Shown piece after piece: positions 25,505 through 34,489 of a stretch of 64,000 bases of DNA. The number at the start of each line of letters is the position of its first letter. Positions within the stretch are counted from its first letter, which is position 1. The stretch comes from Rhizobium etli 8C-3 (GTDB lineage: Bacteria; Pseudomonadota; Alphaproteobacteria; Rhizobiales; Rhizobiaceae), in assembly GCF_001908375.1 (NCBI RefSeq), contig NZ_CP017241.1:127001-191000 (forward strand), given 5' to 3'. The notes beneath the pieces were generated by a model that did not search any database, had not been told where the DNA came from, and worked only from the letters and a program-made list of their open reading frames with translations. The translations under genes were made by a program, and so were the position numbers.

Positions 25505-26116
25505 ATGACGCTGACCAGTCTCATTGTTTTTGCCGGCTCTCTCTTCTTGGCCGCCGGTTCACCGGGGCCAAGCGTTGCGGCGCTTGTCGCCCGTGTATTG
25601 TCCAAGGGCACCCGTGACGTTCTGCCATTCCTCGCCGCCATGTGGATCGGCGAAGCGATCTGGCTGACCTGCGCGGTGGCTGGCCTTGCTGCGGTTGCCG
25701 GAACCTTCCATTTGGCCTTTGTCGCCATCAAGTGGCTCGGGGTCTGCTATCTGCTCTATCTTGCCTGGAAGATGTGGTTCGCCTCTCATGATGCGAGCGA
25801 GGAAAAGCTGCCTGAAGCCCGCTCCACCGCAAAGCTGTTCCTTGCGGGGATGACGGTGACGCTCGGCAATCCGAAGATCATGATGTTCTACGTCGCCCTG
25901 CTGCCTTCGATCGTCGATATTCATTCTGTGACGATTGTTGGCTGGACAGAACTCGTCGCGACCATGTTTGTTGTACTGATTGTGATCGACCTCAGCTGGG
26001 CACTCCTTGCCGCAAAAGCCCGCGGCTTCCTGAAGAGCCGCCGTGCGATCAGGATCGCAAATCGGGCCAGTGCCGGAACCATGGCCGGCGCCGCCGTCGC
26101 AATCGCGATGCGCTGA
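25505..26116 (+). CDS. LysE family exporter
   Basis: A 203-residue membrane protein with about six hydrophobic segments, beginning LTSLIVFAGSLFLAAGSPGP. The SPGPSVAALVARVLSKGTRD stretch in the first loop and LAGMTVTLGNPKIMMFYVAL (with the GNPK motif, about residues 115-134) are family signatures. Members export amino acids or related compounds; the substrate is not known. The ATG at 25505 has GGGGAGAG 6 bases upstream and is preferred over one 30 bases earlier. With the MOSC gene it separates dnaX-ybaB from recR. Confidence 0.88.
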   Translation: MTLTSLIVFAGSLFLAAGSPGPSVAALVARVLSKGTRDVLPFLAAMWIGEAIWLTCAVAGLAAVAGTFHLAFVAIKWLGVCYLLYLAWKMWFASHDASEEKLPEARSTAKLFLAGMTVTLGNPKIMMFYVALLPSIVDIHSVTIVGWTELVATMFVVLIVIDLSWALLAAKARGFLKSRRAIRIANRASAGTMAGAAVAIAMR

Positions 26117-26421
26117 GCGACGTCTGTGGGAAATTTGGAACATTGCCTTCCTTAGAAGCCGCGGACGGTTAAATCGGGTCAGGAGTGTATGCGGTCAGTC
26201 GCAACAGATCGCGACCGATCTCGTTGGCGTCGGCGCGCGACACGAGCCAAGCGTGACCGCGCCTTGGCGCAGATGCTCTCAACAATGGTTTCAGTTGTCG
26301 ACATATGCGCGCGCGGCCGCAGCCGGATGACCTTAATCATTGTCAAGCCGGAGGGCGGCGGTGTCGATGCGTGCCCGGCCGGCTCCAGCAATAGGCCTTG
26401 GGCTTTCCCAGCACGCCTGCG
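26117..26421. other. Gene-free 305-bp stretch between convergent LysE and MOSC genes
   Basis: No coding frame with family resemblance or a good ribosome binding site was seen, and no convincing hairpin terminator. The base composition is somewhat lower in rhizobial codon bias than the flanks. Confidence 0.45.
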
Positions 26422-27048
26422 CTAGTGTGACAGCTGCGCTTCCAGAAGGTTGCGCAGTTTGAAGTGGATGGGCGCGGCGAGATACCGCGCACGGTCCTCG
26501 GGCGAGAGCAACTTGCCGAATGTCGCAAGCATCTCGGGCATGGTGACCTTCTGACCTGCGTACGGCACGTATTCGACGGGCAATCCGGCCTTTGCCACCC
26601 CACCGGTGATCACCCGGCAATAGATGCCGGGGCGGCTGGCCTTGGTATAGCGTCGCACGAATTTCGGATCGGCCATCCTTGCGGCGAAGGTCGCGCAGGG
26701 AATGCGCGCCGACGTCGCCTCGAGAACGAGGTCGCCCGCTACCAAGCGGTCTCCAACTGAAACTGTGCGGTTGTCTAGGCCATCGATGACAAGATTTTCG
26801 CCGAACGTGCCTGGTTCGATGGGGCGCCCGAGCTCTCCGGTCCACCAATCGAGTGTCAGCGATCCTTCGACATAGACGGCCTGATCGACACCGCCGTGAT
26901 GCTCGCGGTTGCCGATGGCGTCGCCGACGAGGCCTTCGCAGTCGATGATCACGGCGCCGTTGACGGCATGCTTATGGATACCCGTCCTGTATTTCTTGCC
27001 GGGCAGCCGCTCGAAATTGCCGATGCAGACGGCACGTATTTTCATCAT
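26422..27048 (-). CDS. MOSC domain protein (YiiM-like)
   Basis: A 208-residue protein with a MOSC domain, the fold used by molybdenum cofactor sulfurases and by YiiM and YuaD-type proteins. Visible are EGLVGDAIGNREHHGGVDQAV (about residues 38-58), GTFGENLVIDGL, VGDRLVAGDLVLEATSARIP with the conserved cysteine in PCATFAARM (about residue 117), and the YCRVITGG strand. The natural substrate is uncertain; YiiM relatives reduce N-hydroxylated compounds. Two consecutive ATG codons at 27048 and 27045 are both possible. It is divergent from recR, with a short shared promoter region. Confidence 0.85.
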   Translation of the reverse strand: MMKIRAVCIGNFERLPGKKYRTGIHKHAVNGAVIIDCEGLVGDAIGNREHHGGVDQAVYVEGSLTLDWWTGELGRPIEPGTFGENLVIDGLDNRTVSVGDRLVAGDLVLEATSARIPCATFAARMADPKFVRRYTKASRPGIYCRVITGGVAKAGLPVEYVPYAGQKVTMPEMLATFGKLLSPEDRARYLAAPIHFKLRNLLEAQLSH

Positions 27049-27103
27049 ATGGTCTACTCTTTCCGTGATTCCGTTTCGGCAACATATGGGCTAAGAACGG
27101 CAC

Positions 27104-27709
27104 ATGACAAAGCGAGTCACCGGCCCCGAAATCGAAAAACTCATCCAGCTTCTGGCGAAGGTGCCGGGTCTCGGGCCTCGCTCGGCGCGGCGCGCGGCAC
27201 TGCACCTGATCAAGAAGAAGGATCAGCTGCTCGGACCGTTGTCGACCGCGATGGGCGAAGCCTATGACAAGGTGAAGGTCTGCTCGCGCTGCGGAAATGT
27301 CGATACCGTCGATCCCTGCACCGTCTGCCTGGACGAGCGCCGCGACCACTCCGTCATCATCGTCGTTGAGGATGTTTCAGACCTCTGGGCATTGGAACGC
27401 GCCGGAGCAATGAACGCAACATATCATGTCCTGGGCGGCACGCTTTCGCCGCTTGATGGCGTCGGACCGGATGACCTCAACATTCGCGGACTGATCGATC
27501 GCATCGGCCAAGGCGGAATTCGCGAACTGATCATTGCCGTCAACGCCACCGTCGAGGGCCAAACCACAGCACACTATATAACGGACCAGCTGACGGGATT
27601 GGACGTGAAGATCACTCGGCTGGCGCATGGCGTGCCGGTCGGCGGCGAACTCGACTACCTCGACGAAGGGACACTGGCTGCTGCCTTGAGGGCAAGGACT
27701 GCGATCTGA
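27104..27709 (+). CDS. recR: Recombination mediator protein RecR
   Basis: A 201-residue RecFOR pathway protein that helps load RecA on gapped DNA. In order: a helix-hairpin-helix ([20 protein letters not shown], residues about 12-31), a four-cysteine zinc finger ([16 protein letters not shown], about residues 58-73), and a Toprim domain starting [14 protein letters not shown] and containing [22 protein letters not shown] residues. Length and order are standard. It is usually in an operon with dnaX and ybaB, but here it has its own promoter region because LysE and MOSC genes intervene. Confidence 0.95.
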   Translation: MTKRVTGPEIEKLIQLLAKVPGLGPRSARRAALHLIKKKDQLLGPLSTAMGEAYDKVKVCSRCGNVDTVDPCTVCLDERRDHSVIIVVEDVSDLWALERAGAMNATYHVLGGTLSPLDGVGPDDLNIRGLIDRIGQGGIRELIIAVNATVEGQTTAHYITDQLTGLDVKITRLAHGVPVGGELDYLDEGTLAAALRARTAI

Positions 27710-27718
27710 GGAGGAAAA

Positions 27719-29095
27719 ATGCGAAACGACACCCCCCTCTATCATTTGGTGTCATCCTTCCAACAAGGGGGGAGATCACACGGCGCTCGGCGAGGGCGCT
27801 GCCTGCCGATCTGCCCGCTTGAGAGAGAGATACTCGGCAGGGCAGAGTGGAGCAGCATTGGCCGCTTGGCCATGGCCTTGGCATGTCTTCTCGCTCTCCT
27901 CCCTCTGCCTGCACTTGCCCAAAGCAAGCCAGCGGTGGAAAGACAATTCCAGCAATGGATCATCAGCGATCTTGGCCCTGAAGCGAAGAAGGCCGGCATT
28001 TCGGAAAAGACGCTGCAGGCCGCATTCAGGGGAATCGCGCTCAACTGGAATCTTCCCGATCTTGCGCCTCCCGGGTTTCCGCCTGCGAAAGAACGAAAGC
28101 AGACGCAGGCCGAGTTTTCGTCGCCGGGTCCGTATTTCAACGAGGACCGGTTGAAGAAGCTGGCGACAACCGGACGCGGTTTAGCCTCGCAATATTCCTC
28201 GACGCTGAAACGTATCGAAAAGACCTATGGGGTGCCGGGTTCGATCGTCTTGGCGATCTGGGGCCGCGAGACCGGCTTCGGCGCGGCGAAGATCCCGAAT
28301 TCGGCGATCGAGGTGCTGGCGACGAAGGCCTTCATGTCGACTCGCAGGGAAATGTTCCGGATCGAGCTGATTGCGGCGCTTCACATTCTCGAAGGCGGTG
28401 ACGTAACGCCGGCTGGCTTCAGGAGCTCTTGGGCGGGAGCGCTCGGCCAGCCGCAATTCATGCCGACCAGCTATCTGAAATACGCGGTCGACTTCGATGG
28501 TGACGGCCACCGCAATATCTGGACGTCCGTGCCGGATACACTGGCATCTATAGCCAACTATCTTGTTAAGAAAGGCTGGCAGCGAAATCGTGACTGGGGC
28601 TTCGAGGTGACGATTCCGGCGGCGGTTTCCTGCGCACAGGAAGGTCCCGACATCGCACAGCCGCTTGCCCACTGGGCTTCGCTTGGCATCAATCGCAAGT
28701 CCGGCAAGGGCTTTCCATCCGGTGAAATGATGGCTGCGGGCATGATGCTTGTGCCAGCCGGGCGCGATGGGCCTGAATTCATCGTCACGCCGAACTTCTA
28801 TATCATCAAGGAATACAACAACTCGGATCTCTACGCGCTCTATATCGGCAACCTCGCCGACCGGATCGCATATGGCTCCGGCGCCTTTCAAGGTGCTTGG
28901 GGCGATGTCGGTAAGATGCTGCGATCCGATGTGGCGGCAATGCAGAAGGCGCTGGAGCGCCAAGGCTACGATGTGGGCGGATCGGACGGCTTGCCGGGCT
29001 ACAAGACCCGCCGGTCCATCGGACGGTGGCAGGAAAAGAACGGTATGCGACCGACCTGTTTTCCCGATGCCTCGATGAAGGGCAGACTGAAGTGA
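27719..29095 (+). CDS. Lytic murein transglycosylase (MltB type) with peptidoglycan-binding domain
   Basis: A periplasmic enzyme that cleaves peptidoglycan to 1,6-anhydro products. The catalytic domain (about residues 80-370) has the glutamate in WGRETGFGAAKIPN (about residue 183) and SSWAGALGQPQFMPTSY, which are MltB/SLT-family-3 signatures. The last 70 residues form a PG_binding_1 domain (MQKALERQGYDVGGSDGLPG, RRSIGRWQEKNG). The signal-like segment MALACLLALLPLPALAQS begins only at residue 52 from the ATG at 27719, which has a very strong site (AGGAGG). Either the n-region is unusually long or translation starts near 27872. It follows recR by 9 bases. Confidence 0.88.
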   Translation: MRNDTPLYHLVSSFQQGGRSHGARRGRCLPICPLEREILGRAEWSSIGRLAMALACLLALLPLPALAQSKPAVERQFQQWIISDLGPEAKKAGISEKTLQAAFRGIALNWNLPDLAPPGFPPAKERKQTQAEFSSPGPYFNEDRLKKLATTGRGLASQYSSTLKRIEKTYGVPGSIVLAIWGRETGFGAAKIPNSAIEVLATKAFMSTRREMFRIELIAALHILEGGDVTPAGFRSSWAGALGQPQFMPTSYLKYAVDFDGDGHRNIWTSVPDTLASIANYLVKKGWQRNRDWGFEVTIPAAVSCAQEGPDIAQPLAHWASLGINRKSGKGFPSGEMMAAGMMLVPAGRDGPEFIVTPNFYIIKEYNNSDLYALYIGNLADRIAYGSGAFQGAWGDVGKMLRSDVAAMQKALERQGYDVGGSDGLPGYKTRRSIGRWQEKNGMRPTCFPDASMKGRLK

Positions 29096-29101
29096 GCGTG
29101 C

Positions 29102-29560
29102 CTATAGGCTAAGCTTCAGCCCCTCATGGCTCGCAGCAAAGCCGAGCTTTTCATAGAAGCGGATTGAGCCGGCCCGGGATTTGTCCGAGGTGAGCTGCAC
29201 GATCTTGCAGCCGCGCGCACGGCATGTCTCTATCGCCCACTCGATGAATTCGGTCCCCAGCCCGCTGCCGCGTGCTTGCCTTGCAATCCTTACACTCTCG
29301 ATCTGCCCGCGCCACGTGCCGGTGCGCGACAATCCGGGAATGAAGGAGACCTGCAGACAGCCTACGACGTGATGCTTTTGATCCATGGCAACCGCAAGCA
29401 GTTGGTTCTTGTCCGCGTCGATTGCGTCAAAGGCCGTCTGATAGCGTCGATCGACGGGATCGGCGACGACCTCTCTGCCTTGGCCGATATCGTCGTCGGC
29501 AAGCAGCCGGATGATGTCGACAAGATCGGTTTGGCAGGCTTTTCGAAATGCGTGGTTCAT
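29102..29560 (-). CDS. GNAT family acetyltransferase
   Basis: A 152-residue N-acetyltransferase. Motif A is IESVRIARQARGSGLGTEFIE (about residues 87-107, with ARGSGLG as the CoA phosphate loop), and the end SIRFYEKLGFAASHEGLKL is motif B. The substrate cannot be inferred. The ATG at 29560 has GAGG 6 bases upstream. It follows the MFS gene by 8 bases on the same strand and is probably cotranscribed, so a linked role in resistance or detoxification is possible but unproven. Confidence 0.87.
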   Translation of the reverse strand: MNHAFRKACQTDLVDIIRLLADDDIGQGREVVADPVDRRYQTAFDAIDADKNQLLAVAMDQKHHVVGCLQVSFIPGLSRTGTWRGQIESVRIARQARGSGLGTEFIEWAIETCRARGCKIVQLTSDKSRAGSIRFYEKLGFAASHEGLKLSL

Positions 29561-29568
29561 CGCGGGCC

Positions 29569-31236
29569 TCAGTGGTGAAGATCGATCGGCGCCTTGTGAA
29601 ACACGTCGTCGGATGGGGGGATGGTCTGTCGCTCGATCATGCGGTGAACATGCGGCGCTGCCGTGCCGCCGTGGAGGGCGCGCAGGCGATCGGCGTTTTC
29701 CGCATCGGCCTGTGTGCGGCGCTGATTGTGGCGGATGTACTCGACCCAGGTCGGCGTGTGGTAGGTTTCGGTCCAGGTACCGGGATTTTCGAGGTCGCGC
29801 ATCAGCGCCCAGTTGCGTGCGCCGTCGCGGATGCGGATGCGCCGCCGTTCCCCCATCAGCGTCAGGAATTCGGGAAGGTCGCTGTCGCCGATCTGATAAT
29901 CGACCTGAATGACGATCGGCCCGCTGCGGGGCGTGATATCGAGCCCGAGTGCGGGCTCGATGAAGCGGTTGAGCGGGTCGAGATTGAGCGAGGCAAAGGC
30001 CGGCATCGAGAGGCGAAAACCGACAACGATGCCAACCAGCATCACCGCGGCTGAGCCATAAAGCGCATTCGAAACGCCGAAGCGATCGGCGGCCACACCC
30101 CAGAGCCAGCTGCCACCGGCAATGCCGCCGAAGGTGACCGTCTGATAAAGCGACAGCGCCCGGCCGACGACCCAGCGCGGCGTCGAAAGCTGCACGATCG
30201 TGTTGAACAATGAAAGCGCAAGTACCCAGCACGCGCCCGAAACGAGCAGCCCCGCCGAGGTGAGCACGGCAAACGGGCTCGACGCGGCGATCACCATGCT
30301 GATGGCAAAACCGCCAAAGGCGTAGCGGATGATGGTCTCGCTGCTGAACATCTCGCGCAGCCGCGCGTTGAGCGCCCCGCCGCCGATCGCGCCGATGCCG
30401 AAGGAGCCGAGCATGAAGCCGTAGGTCAGCGGCCCGCCGGCGACGAGATCGATTGCGACGATCGGCAGAAGAGCGAGCACCGAGCTTGCGCCCACGCCGA
30501 AGATCAGGCCGCGGATGAGCACCTTTTCAAGGTTGGGCGACATCGAGACATATCGAAGGCCGGCGGAGATCGCGCTCCCGAGGCTTTCGCGCGGCAGGCT
30601 GGAAGCGGGCAGCGATGGCTTCCAGCGCGTGAGTGCGTAGATGAGCGCAAAATAACTGACCGTATTCACCATAAAGGCAGCAGCAGCACCCGCCGTCGCG
30701 ACAATGACGCCGCCGATGGCGGGTCCAACGCTCCGGGTCATGTTGAACCCCATGCTGTTCAGCGTCACCGCATTCGGCAGGTCTGCCCGCGGCACCATAT
30801 CGCCGACGGAGGCCTGCCAGGAGGGGTTGTTGAGGGCGGTGCCGCAGCCGATCAGGAAGGTGAAGAACAGGAGCAGCCAGGGCGTGATCCAGCCGAGCAG
30901 GGCGCAGGCGGTGAGGATCGTCGAGACGGCAAGCATGAGGAATTGCGCCGTCAGCATCACCTGCCGCCGGTCGAAATTGTCGGCGAGCGCGCCTGAGATG
31001 AGCGAAAACAGCATTATGGGAAGCGCTGTCGAGGTCTGGACCAGCGCCACCATGTCCTCGGAAGCGGTAAGTGTCGTCATCATCCACGCGGCCCCTACCG
31101 CCTGGATCAACCCGCCGAAATTCGAGGCCAGGCTTGCAAACCAGATTGTGCGGTAGGTTTCATGCTTCAGCGGCGCCAGCGTTGACGAATTGGATGGCAC
31201 GATTCCTCCGCTTGCTAAATTCTTCCTCGGCTCCAA
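29569..31236 (-). CDS. MFS exporter (EntS-like, MFS_3) with carboxy-terminal extension
   Basis: A 555-residue transporter with twelve predicted membrane segments over residues 28-415 (for example TIWFASLASNFGGLIQAVGA and WLLLFFTFLIGCGTALNNP). Loop motifs DNFDRRQVML between segments 2 and 3 and the overall pattern resemble the EntS/DUF894 group. Residues 430-530 form a soluble domain (IVIQVDYQIGDSDLPEFLTL, NWALMRDLENPGTWTETYHT, PTWVEYIRHNQRRT) that resembles a dimeric alpha-beta barrel such as an antibiotic-biosynthesis monooxygenase domain. The substrate is unknown. It is transcribed with the downstream GNAT gene. Confidence 0.88.
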   Translation of the reverse strand: MEPRKNLASGGIVPSNSSTLAPLKHETYRTIWFASLASNFGGLIQAVGAAWMMTTLTASEDMVALVQTSTALPIMLFSLISGALADNFDRRQVMLTAQFLMLAVSTILTACALLGWITPWLLLFFTFLIGCGTALNNPSWQASVGDMVPRADLPNAVTLNSMGFNMTRSVGPAIGGVIVATAGAAAAFMVNTVSYFALIYALTRWKPSLPASSLPRESLGSAISAGLRYVSMSPNLEKVLIRGLIFGVGASSVLALLPIVAIDLVAGGPLTYGFMLGSFGIGAIGGGALNARLREMFSSETIIRYAFGGFAISMVIAASSPFAVLTSAGLLVSGACWVLALSLFNTIVQLSTPRWVVGRALSLYQTVTFGGIAGGSWLWGVAADRFGVSNALYGSAAVMLVGIVVGFRLSMPAFASLNLDPLNRFIEPALGLDITPRSGPIVIQVDYQIGDSDLPEFLTLMGERRRIRIRDGARNWALMRDLENPGTWTETYHTPTWVEYIRHNQRRTQADAENADRLRALHGGTAAPHVHRMIERQTIPPSDDVFHKAPIDLHH

Positions 31237-31300
31237 TATATGAGGAAGCTCGACCGTGGCTAGGCGCGATTGGCCTGCGGCGGCGCATTTGAGCCGAGAG

Positions 31301-31329
31301 CTTGCAATTTCGTAAAAACCGGCCTATAT
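31301..31329 (+). promoter_or_regulatory. Promoter of the rimP-nusA-infB operon
   Basis: -35 box CTTGCA (31301-31306), a 17-base spacer, and -10 box CTATAT (31324-31329). This fits the rhizobial housekeeping consensus CTTGAC-N17-CTATAT with one mismatch. Transcription should begin near 31336, about 100 bases before rimP. Confidence 0.75.
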
Positions 31330-31356
31330 GCCACTCAAATTCTTGATCGTGCGATG

Positions 31357-31388
31357 AAGAGTGGGCCGCAAGGACCCGCTCTTTTTTA
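31357..31388 (+). terminator. Leader terminator (candidate attenuator) upstream of rimP
   Basis: Stem GAGTGGG (31359-31365) with CCCGCTC (31375-31381), one G-U pair, 9-base loop, followed by six T. It lies about 25 bases after the predicted start point and before the rimP start, so most transcripts could end after 50-55 bases unless antitermination occurs. In enterobacteria metY occupies this position; no tRNA is present here. Confidence 0.75.
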
Positions 31389-31434
31389 TTAGCGCGATCG
31401 CCTGGATGCATGAAAATTGCAAGGAGCGCATCGC

Positions 31435-32040
31435 TTGTCGGATCCGACGAACGCAGACAATGAACTTGAGCCGCGGCTGATTACCGAAACTGGGCTTGAC
31501 CAGCGCCTTGCCGACATCATCGAACCCGTGCTCGTCGGCATGGGCTTCCGCCTGACCCGCGTGCGCATGCTCAACCAGAACGGCGCTACGCTGCAGATCA
31601 TGGCAGAGCGTAACGATGGTGCGATGAGCGTCGAAGACTGCGAAGAGGTCTCGATGGCCATTTCTCCGGTTCTTGATGTGGAAGATCCGATCGATCGGGA
31701 GTATCATCTGGAAGTGTCCTCGCCCGGTATCGACCGGCCTTTGGTTCGGAAATCCGATTTCAGCCGTTGGCAAGGGCACCTTGTGAAGTGCGAAACGTCG
31801 ATCATGATCGGCAACCGCAAGCGCTTTCGCGGAAAGATCATCGAAGCGGACGCGGATGGTTTCACCCTCGAACGTGACCAGGTTGCCGATGGCGAAGAGC
31901 AGAAGGTCACCATTCCCTTCACGGCGCTCAGCGATGCGAAGCTCATTCTGACCGACGATCTGATTCGCGATGCGCTGCGCGCCGATAAGGCCGCGAAAGC
32001 GCAGGCAGCGAACCAGAACGAGGCGGAAGACGAAGAATAA
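31435..32040 (+). CDS. rimP: Ribosome maturation factor RimP
   Basis: A 201-residue cytoplasmic protein needed for 30S subunit maturation. The amino-terminal alpha-beta domain (residues 12-100) contains [20 protein letters not shown] and [19 protein letters not shown] followed by [14 protein letters not shown], the family signature. An SH3-like carboxy domain follows ([20 protein letters not shown]). The start is TTG at 31435 with AAGGAG 8 bases upstream; another TTG at 31417 has no site. It is the first gene of rimP-nusA-ylxR-infB. Confidence 0.93.
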   Translation: MSDPTNADNELEPRLITETGLDQRLADIIEPVLVGMGFRLTRVRMLNQNGATLQIMAERNDGAMSVEDCEEVSMAISPVLDVEDPIDREYHLEVSSPGIDRPLVRKSDFSRWQGHLVKCETSIMIGNRKRFRGKIIEADADGFTLERDQVADGEEQKVTIPFTALSDAKLILTDDLIRDALRADKAAKAQAANQNEAEDEE

Positions 32041-32099
32041 CCGATCAACTACGGCTCCAGGGAAGGGAACCCTAAGGGCCAGGACGGAGAGATAAGACA

Positions 32100-33704
32100 A
32101 TGGCAGTTAGTGCGAACCGGCTCGAACTTCTGCAGATCGCAGATGCAGTGGCGCGCGAAAAGGTCATCGACCGCGAAATCGTGCTCGCCGCGATGGCGGA
32201 TGCGATTCAGAAGGCGGCGCGCTCCCGTTATGGCACGGAATCGAACATCCGCGCCGATATCAATCCGAAGACCGGCGAAATTCGCCTGCAGCGCCTGCTT
32301 GAAGTCGTCGACAAGGCTGAAGACTACTCCACGCAGATCCCGTTGGAGCTGGCCCGCGACCGCAACCCGGACGCAGCGCTTGGCGACTTCATCGCTGATC
32401 CGCTGCCGCCGATGGATTTCGGCCGTATTGCCGCCCAGTCGGCCAAGCAGGTCATCGTCCAGAAGGTTCGCGAAGCCGAGCGTGACCGGCAGTTCGACGA
32501 GTTCAAGGATCGCGTCGGCGAAATTGTCAACGGTACCGTCAAGCGCGTCGAATACGGCAACGTCATCGTCGATCTCGGCCGTGGCGAAGGAATCATCCGC
32601 CGTGACGAAATGATCCCGCGCGAAAACGTCCGCTACGGCGACCGCGTTCGCGCATATGTCTATGACGTGCGCCGCGAACAGCGCGGTCCGCAGATTTTCC
32701 TGTCGCGCACGCATCCTCAGTTCATGGTCAAGCTCTTCACCATGGAAGTGCCGGAGATCTACGACGGCATCATCCAGGTCCGCTCGGTCGCCCGCGATCC
32801 GGGTTCGCGTGCCAAGATCGCTGTCATCTCGAACGATAGCTCGATCGATCCGGTCGGTGCCTGCGTCGGCATGCGCGGTTCGCGCGTCCAGGCCGTCGTT
32901 GGTGAGCTTCAGGGCGAAAAGATCGACATCATTCCCTGGTCGCAGGATCCGGCGACCTTCGTCGTCAACGCGTTGCAGCCGGCTGAAGTCGCCAAGGTCG
33001 TTCTCGACGAAGATGCAGAACGCATTGAAGTCGTGGTTCCCGACGAGCAGCTTTCGCTGGCCATCGGCCGTCGCGGTCAGAACGTGCGCCTCGCCTCGCA
33101 GCTGACCGGCTGGGACATCGACATCATGACGGAAGCCGAAGAATCCGAGCGCCGTCAGAAGGAATTCAACGAACGCACCAACCTCTTCATGGATGCGCTC
33201 GACGTTGACGAAATGGTCGGCCAGGTTCTGGCTTCCGAAGGCTTTGCCGCCGTTGAAGAACTCGCCTATGTCGACCTCGACGAAATTTCCTCGATCGACG
33301 GCTTCGATGAAGAGACGGCGCAGGAAATCCAGCAGCGTGCTCGCGAATATCTCGAGAAGCTCGAAGCGGAGATGGACGAGAAGCGCAAGGCGCTCGGGGT
33401 TTCCGACGAACTGCGTCAGATCGACGGTATGACCGCCCAGATGATGGTTGCGCTTGGCGAGGACGGCATCAAGACGCTGGAAGATTTCGCAGGCTGCGCG
33501 GCGGACGATCTCGTCGGCTGGTCAGAACGCAAGAACGGCGAAACCAAGAAGTTCGAGGGCCTCTTCTCGAAGTTCGACGTTTCGCGTGTCGAGGCCGAGC
33601 AGATGGTCGTCCAGGCACGCCTTGCCGCCGGCTGGATTACCGAGGAGGATCTTGCCAAGGACGCTGAAGTTGTCGAAGCCAACGCTGCCGAGCAGGAAGC
33701 ATAA
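32100..33704 (+). CDS. nusA: Transcription termination/antitermination factor NusA
   Basis: A 534-residue RNA polymerase-associated factor for pausing, termination and rRNA antitermination. The RNAP-binding amino domain (residues 1-130) is followed by an S1 domain (GEIVNGTVKRVEYGNVIVDL, about 139-200), two KH domains (GSRVQAVVGELQGEKIDIIP and IGRRGQNVRLASQLTGWDID, about 230-350) and helix-hairpin-helix acidic repeats to the end. Codon use is strongly biased, consistent with high expression. The stop codon overlaps the start of ylxR by one base (TAATG), so translation is coupled. Confidence 0.96.
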   Translation: MAVSANRLELLQIADAVAREKVIDREIVLAAMADAIQKAARSRYGTESNIRADINPKTGEIRLQRLLEVVDKAEDYSTQIPLELARDRNPDAALGDFIADPLPPMDFGRIAAQSAKQVIVQKVREAERDRQFDEFKDRVGEIVNGTVKRVEYGNVIVDLGRGEGIIRRDEMIPRENVRYGDRVRAYVYDVRREQRGPQIFLSRTHPQFMVKLFTMEVPEIYDGIIQVRSVARDPGSRAKIAVISNDSSIDPVGACVGMRGSRVQAVVGELQGEKIDIIPWSQDPATFVVNALQPAEVAKVVLDEDAERIEVVVPDEQLSLAIGRRGQNVRLASQLTGWDIDIMTEAEESERRQKEFNERTNLFMDALDVDEMVGQVLASEGFAAVEELAYVDLDEISSIDGFDEETAQEIQQRAREYLEKLEAEMDEKRKALGVSDELRQIDGMTAQMMVALGEDGIKTLEDFAGCAADDLVGWSERKNGETKKFEGLFSKFDVSRVEAEQMVVQARLAAGWITEEDLAKDAEVVEANAAEQEA

Positions 33705-34390
33705 TGATCGCGGAGCTGCACGCTTCTCCTGAGGACGATGATCTTGCAGGTTATGACGTGAACAGCCGCATGTGCATCGTGACGCGTGAAAGCGGATCGC
33801 CGGATGAGTTGATCCGCTTCGTGGCAGCGCCTGACGGGACGGTGATCGCCGACCTGAAGCGTCAGCTTCCGGGGCGCGGCTGCTGGGTCAAGCTCGATCG
33901 CGCATCGGTCGACAAGGCTGTGGCGAAGAAGTCTTTCGCCCGCGCATTGAAGACCGATGTGAAGGCGGCAGCCGATCTCGGTGAAACCGTCGACCGGCTG
34001 CTTACACAGCAGCTGATGCAGATGATGAACATGGCGCGTAAGGCGGGTCAGTTCGTCAGCGGCTCCTCGAAAGTGGATGCCGCAGTCAGAAGCGGAGCAG
34101 CAATCGCCGTGTTTCATTCGACGGATGCGGCGGACGATGGTGTTAGAAAAATCGACCAGGCTCGCAAGGCCTGGCACCTCGGAATGGAAACCGAGGAGAA
34201 AATACCTTCTTTTCGTCTCTTCTCGGAGAGCGAAATGGAAGGCGTGATGGGCCAGAATGCTTTTATCCATGCCGCAGTGCTTGCAGGGCAGGCAGGTGAG
34301 GGTGTAGTGAAGCGCGCAAAGATGCTCGAAAGGTACCGCAGCGGCGGTCAATCCCGGGCACTAGGCGGCGCTGGCCAGCAAAAACAATGA
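33704..34390 (+). CDS. ylxR: YlxR-type RNA-binding protein fused to an L7Ae-like domain
   Basis: A 228-residue protein. The first 85 residues form the YlxR/DUF448 domain (SRMCIVTRESGSPDELIRFV, LPGRGCWVKLDRASVDKAV) and residues 95-190 resemble the ribosomal L7Ae fold (QLMQMMNMARKAGQFVSGSS). In Gram-positive bacteria these are separate genes between nusA and infB; the fused form is common in Rhizobiales. It is presumed to bind RNA; recent work in other bacteria links YlxR to RNase P, but no activity can be read here. It is coupled to nusA by TAATG. Confidence 0.9.
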   Translation: MIAELHASPEDDDLAGYDVNSRMCIVTRESGSPDELIRFVAAPDGTVIADLKRQLPGRGCWVKLDRASVDKAVAKKSFARALKTDVKAAADLGETVDRLLTQQLMQMMNMARKAGQFVSGSSKVDAAVRSGAAIAVFHSTDAADDGVRKIDQARKAWHLGMETEEKIPSFRLFSESEMEGVMGQNAFIHAAVLAGQAGEGVVKRAKMLERYRSGGQSRALGGAGQQKQ

Positions 34391-34450
34391 TGCGGCGACC
34401 GGCACCGGCCGGCCCATCATTGATCGAAAAATATTTGAACGATAGGGTTT

Positions 34451-34462
34451 GATGACGTCATC
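34451..34462. repeat. Perfect 12-bp palindrome before infB
   Basis: GATGACGTCATC lies 28 bases before the infB start, in the 99-base ylxR-infB gap. As DNA it could be a protein site; as RNA the loop would be too tight for a stable hairpin. Its role is unknown and it may be chance. Confidence 0.3.
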
Positions 34463-34489
34463 GCTCCCTGTCCGAAGGAACGGGAACGA

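Noticed and set aside
34451..34462. GATGACGTCATC as a known eukaryote-like CRE site
   Set aside because: That reading has no meaning in a bacterium; kept only as a low-confidence palindrome.
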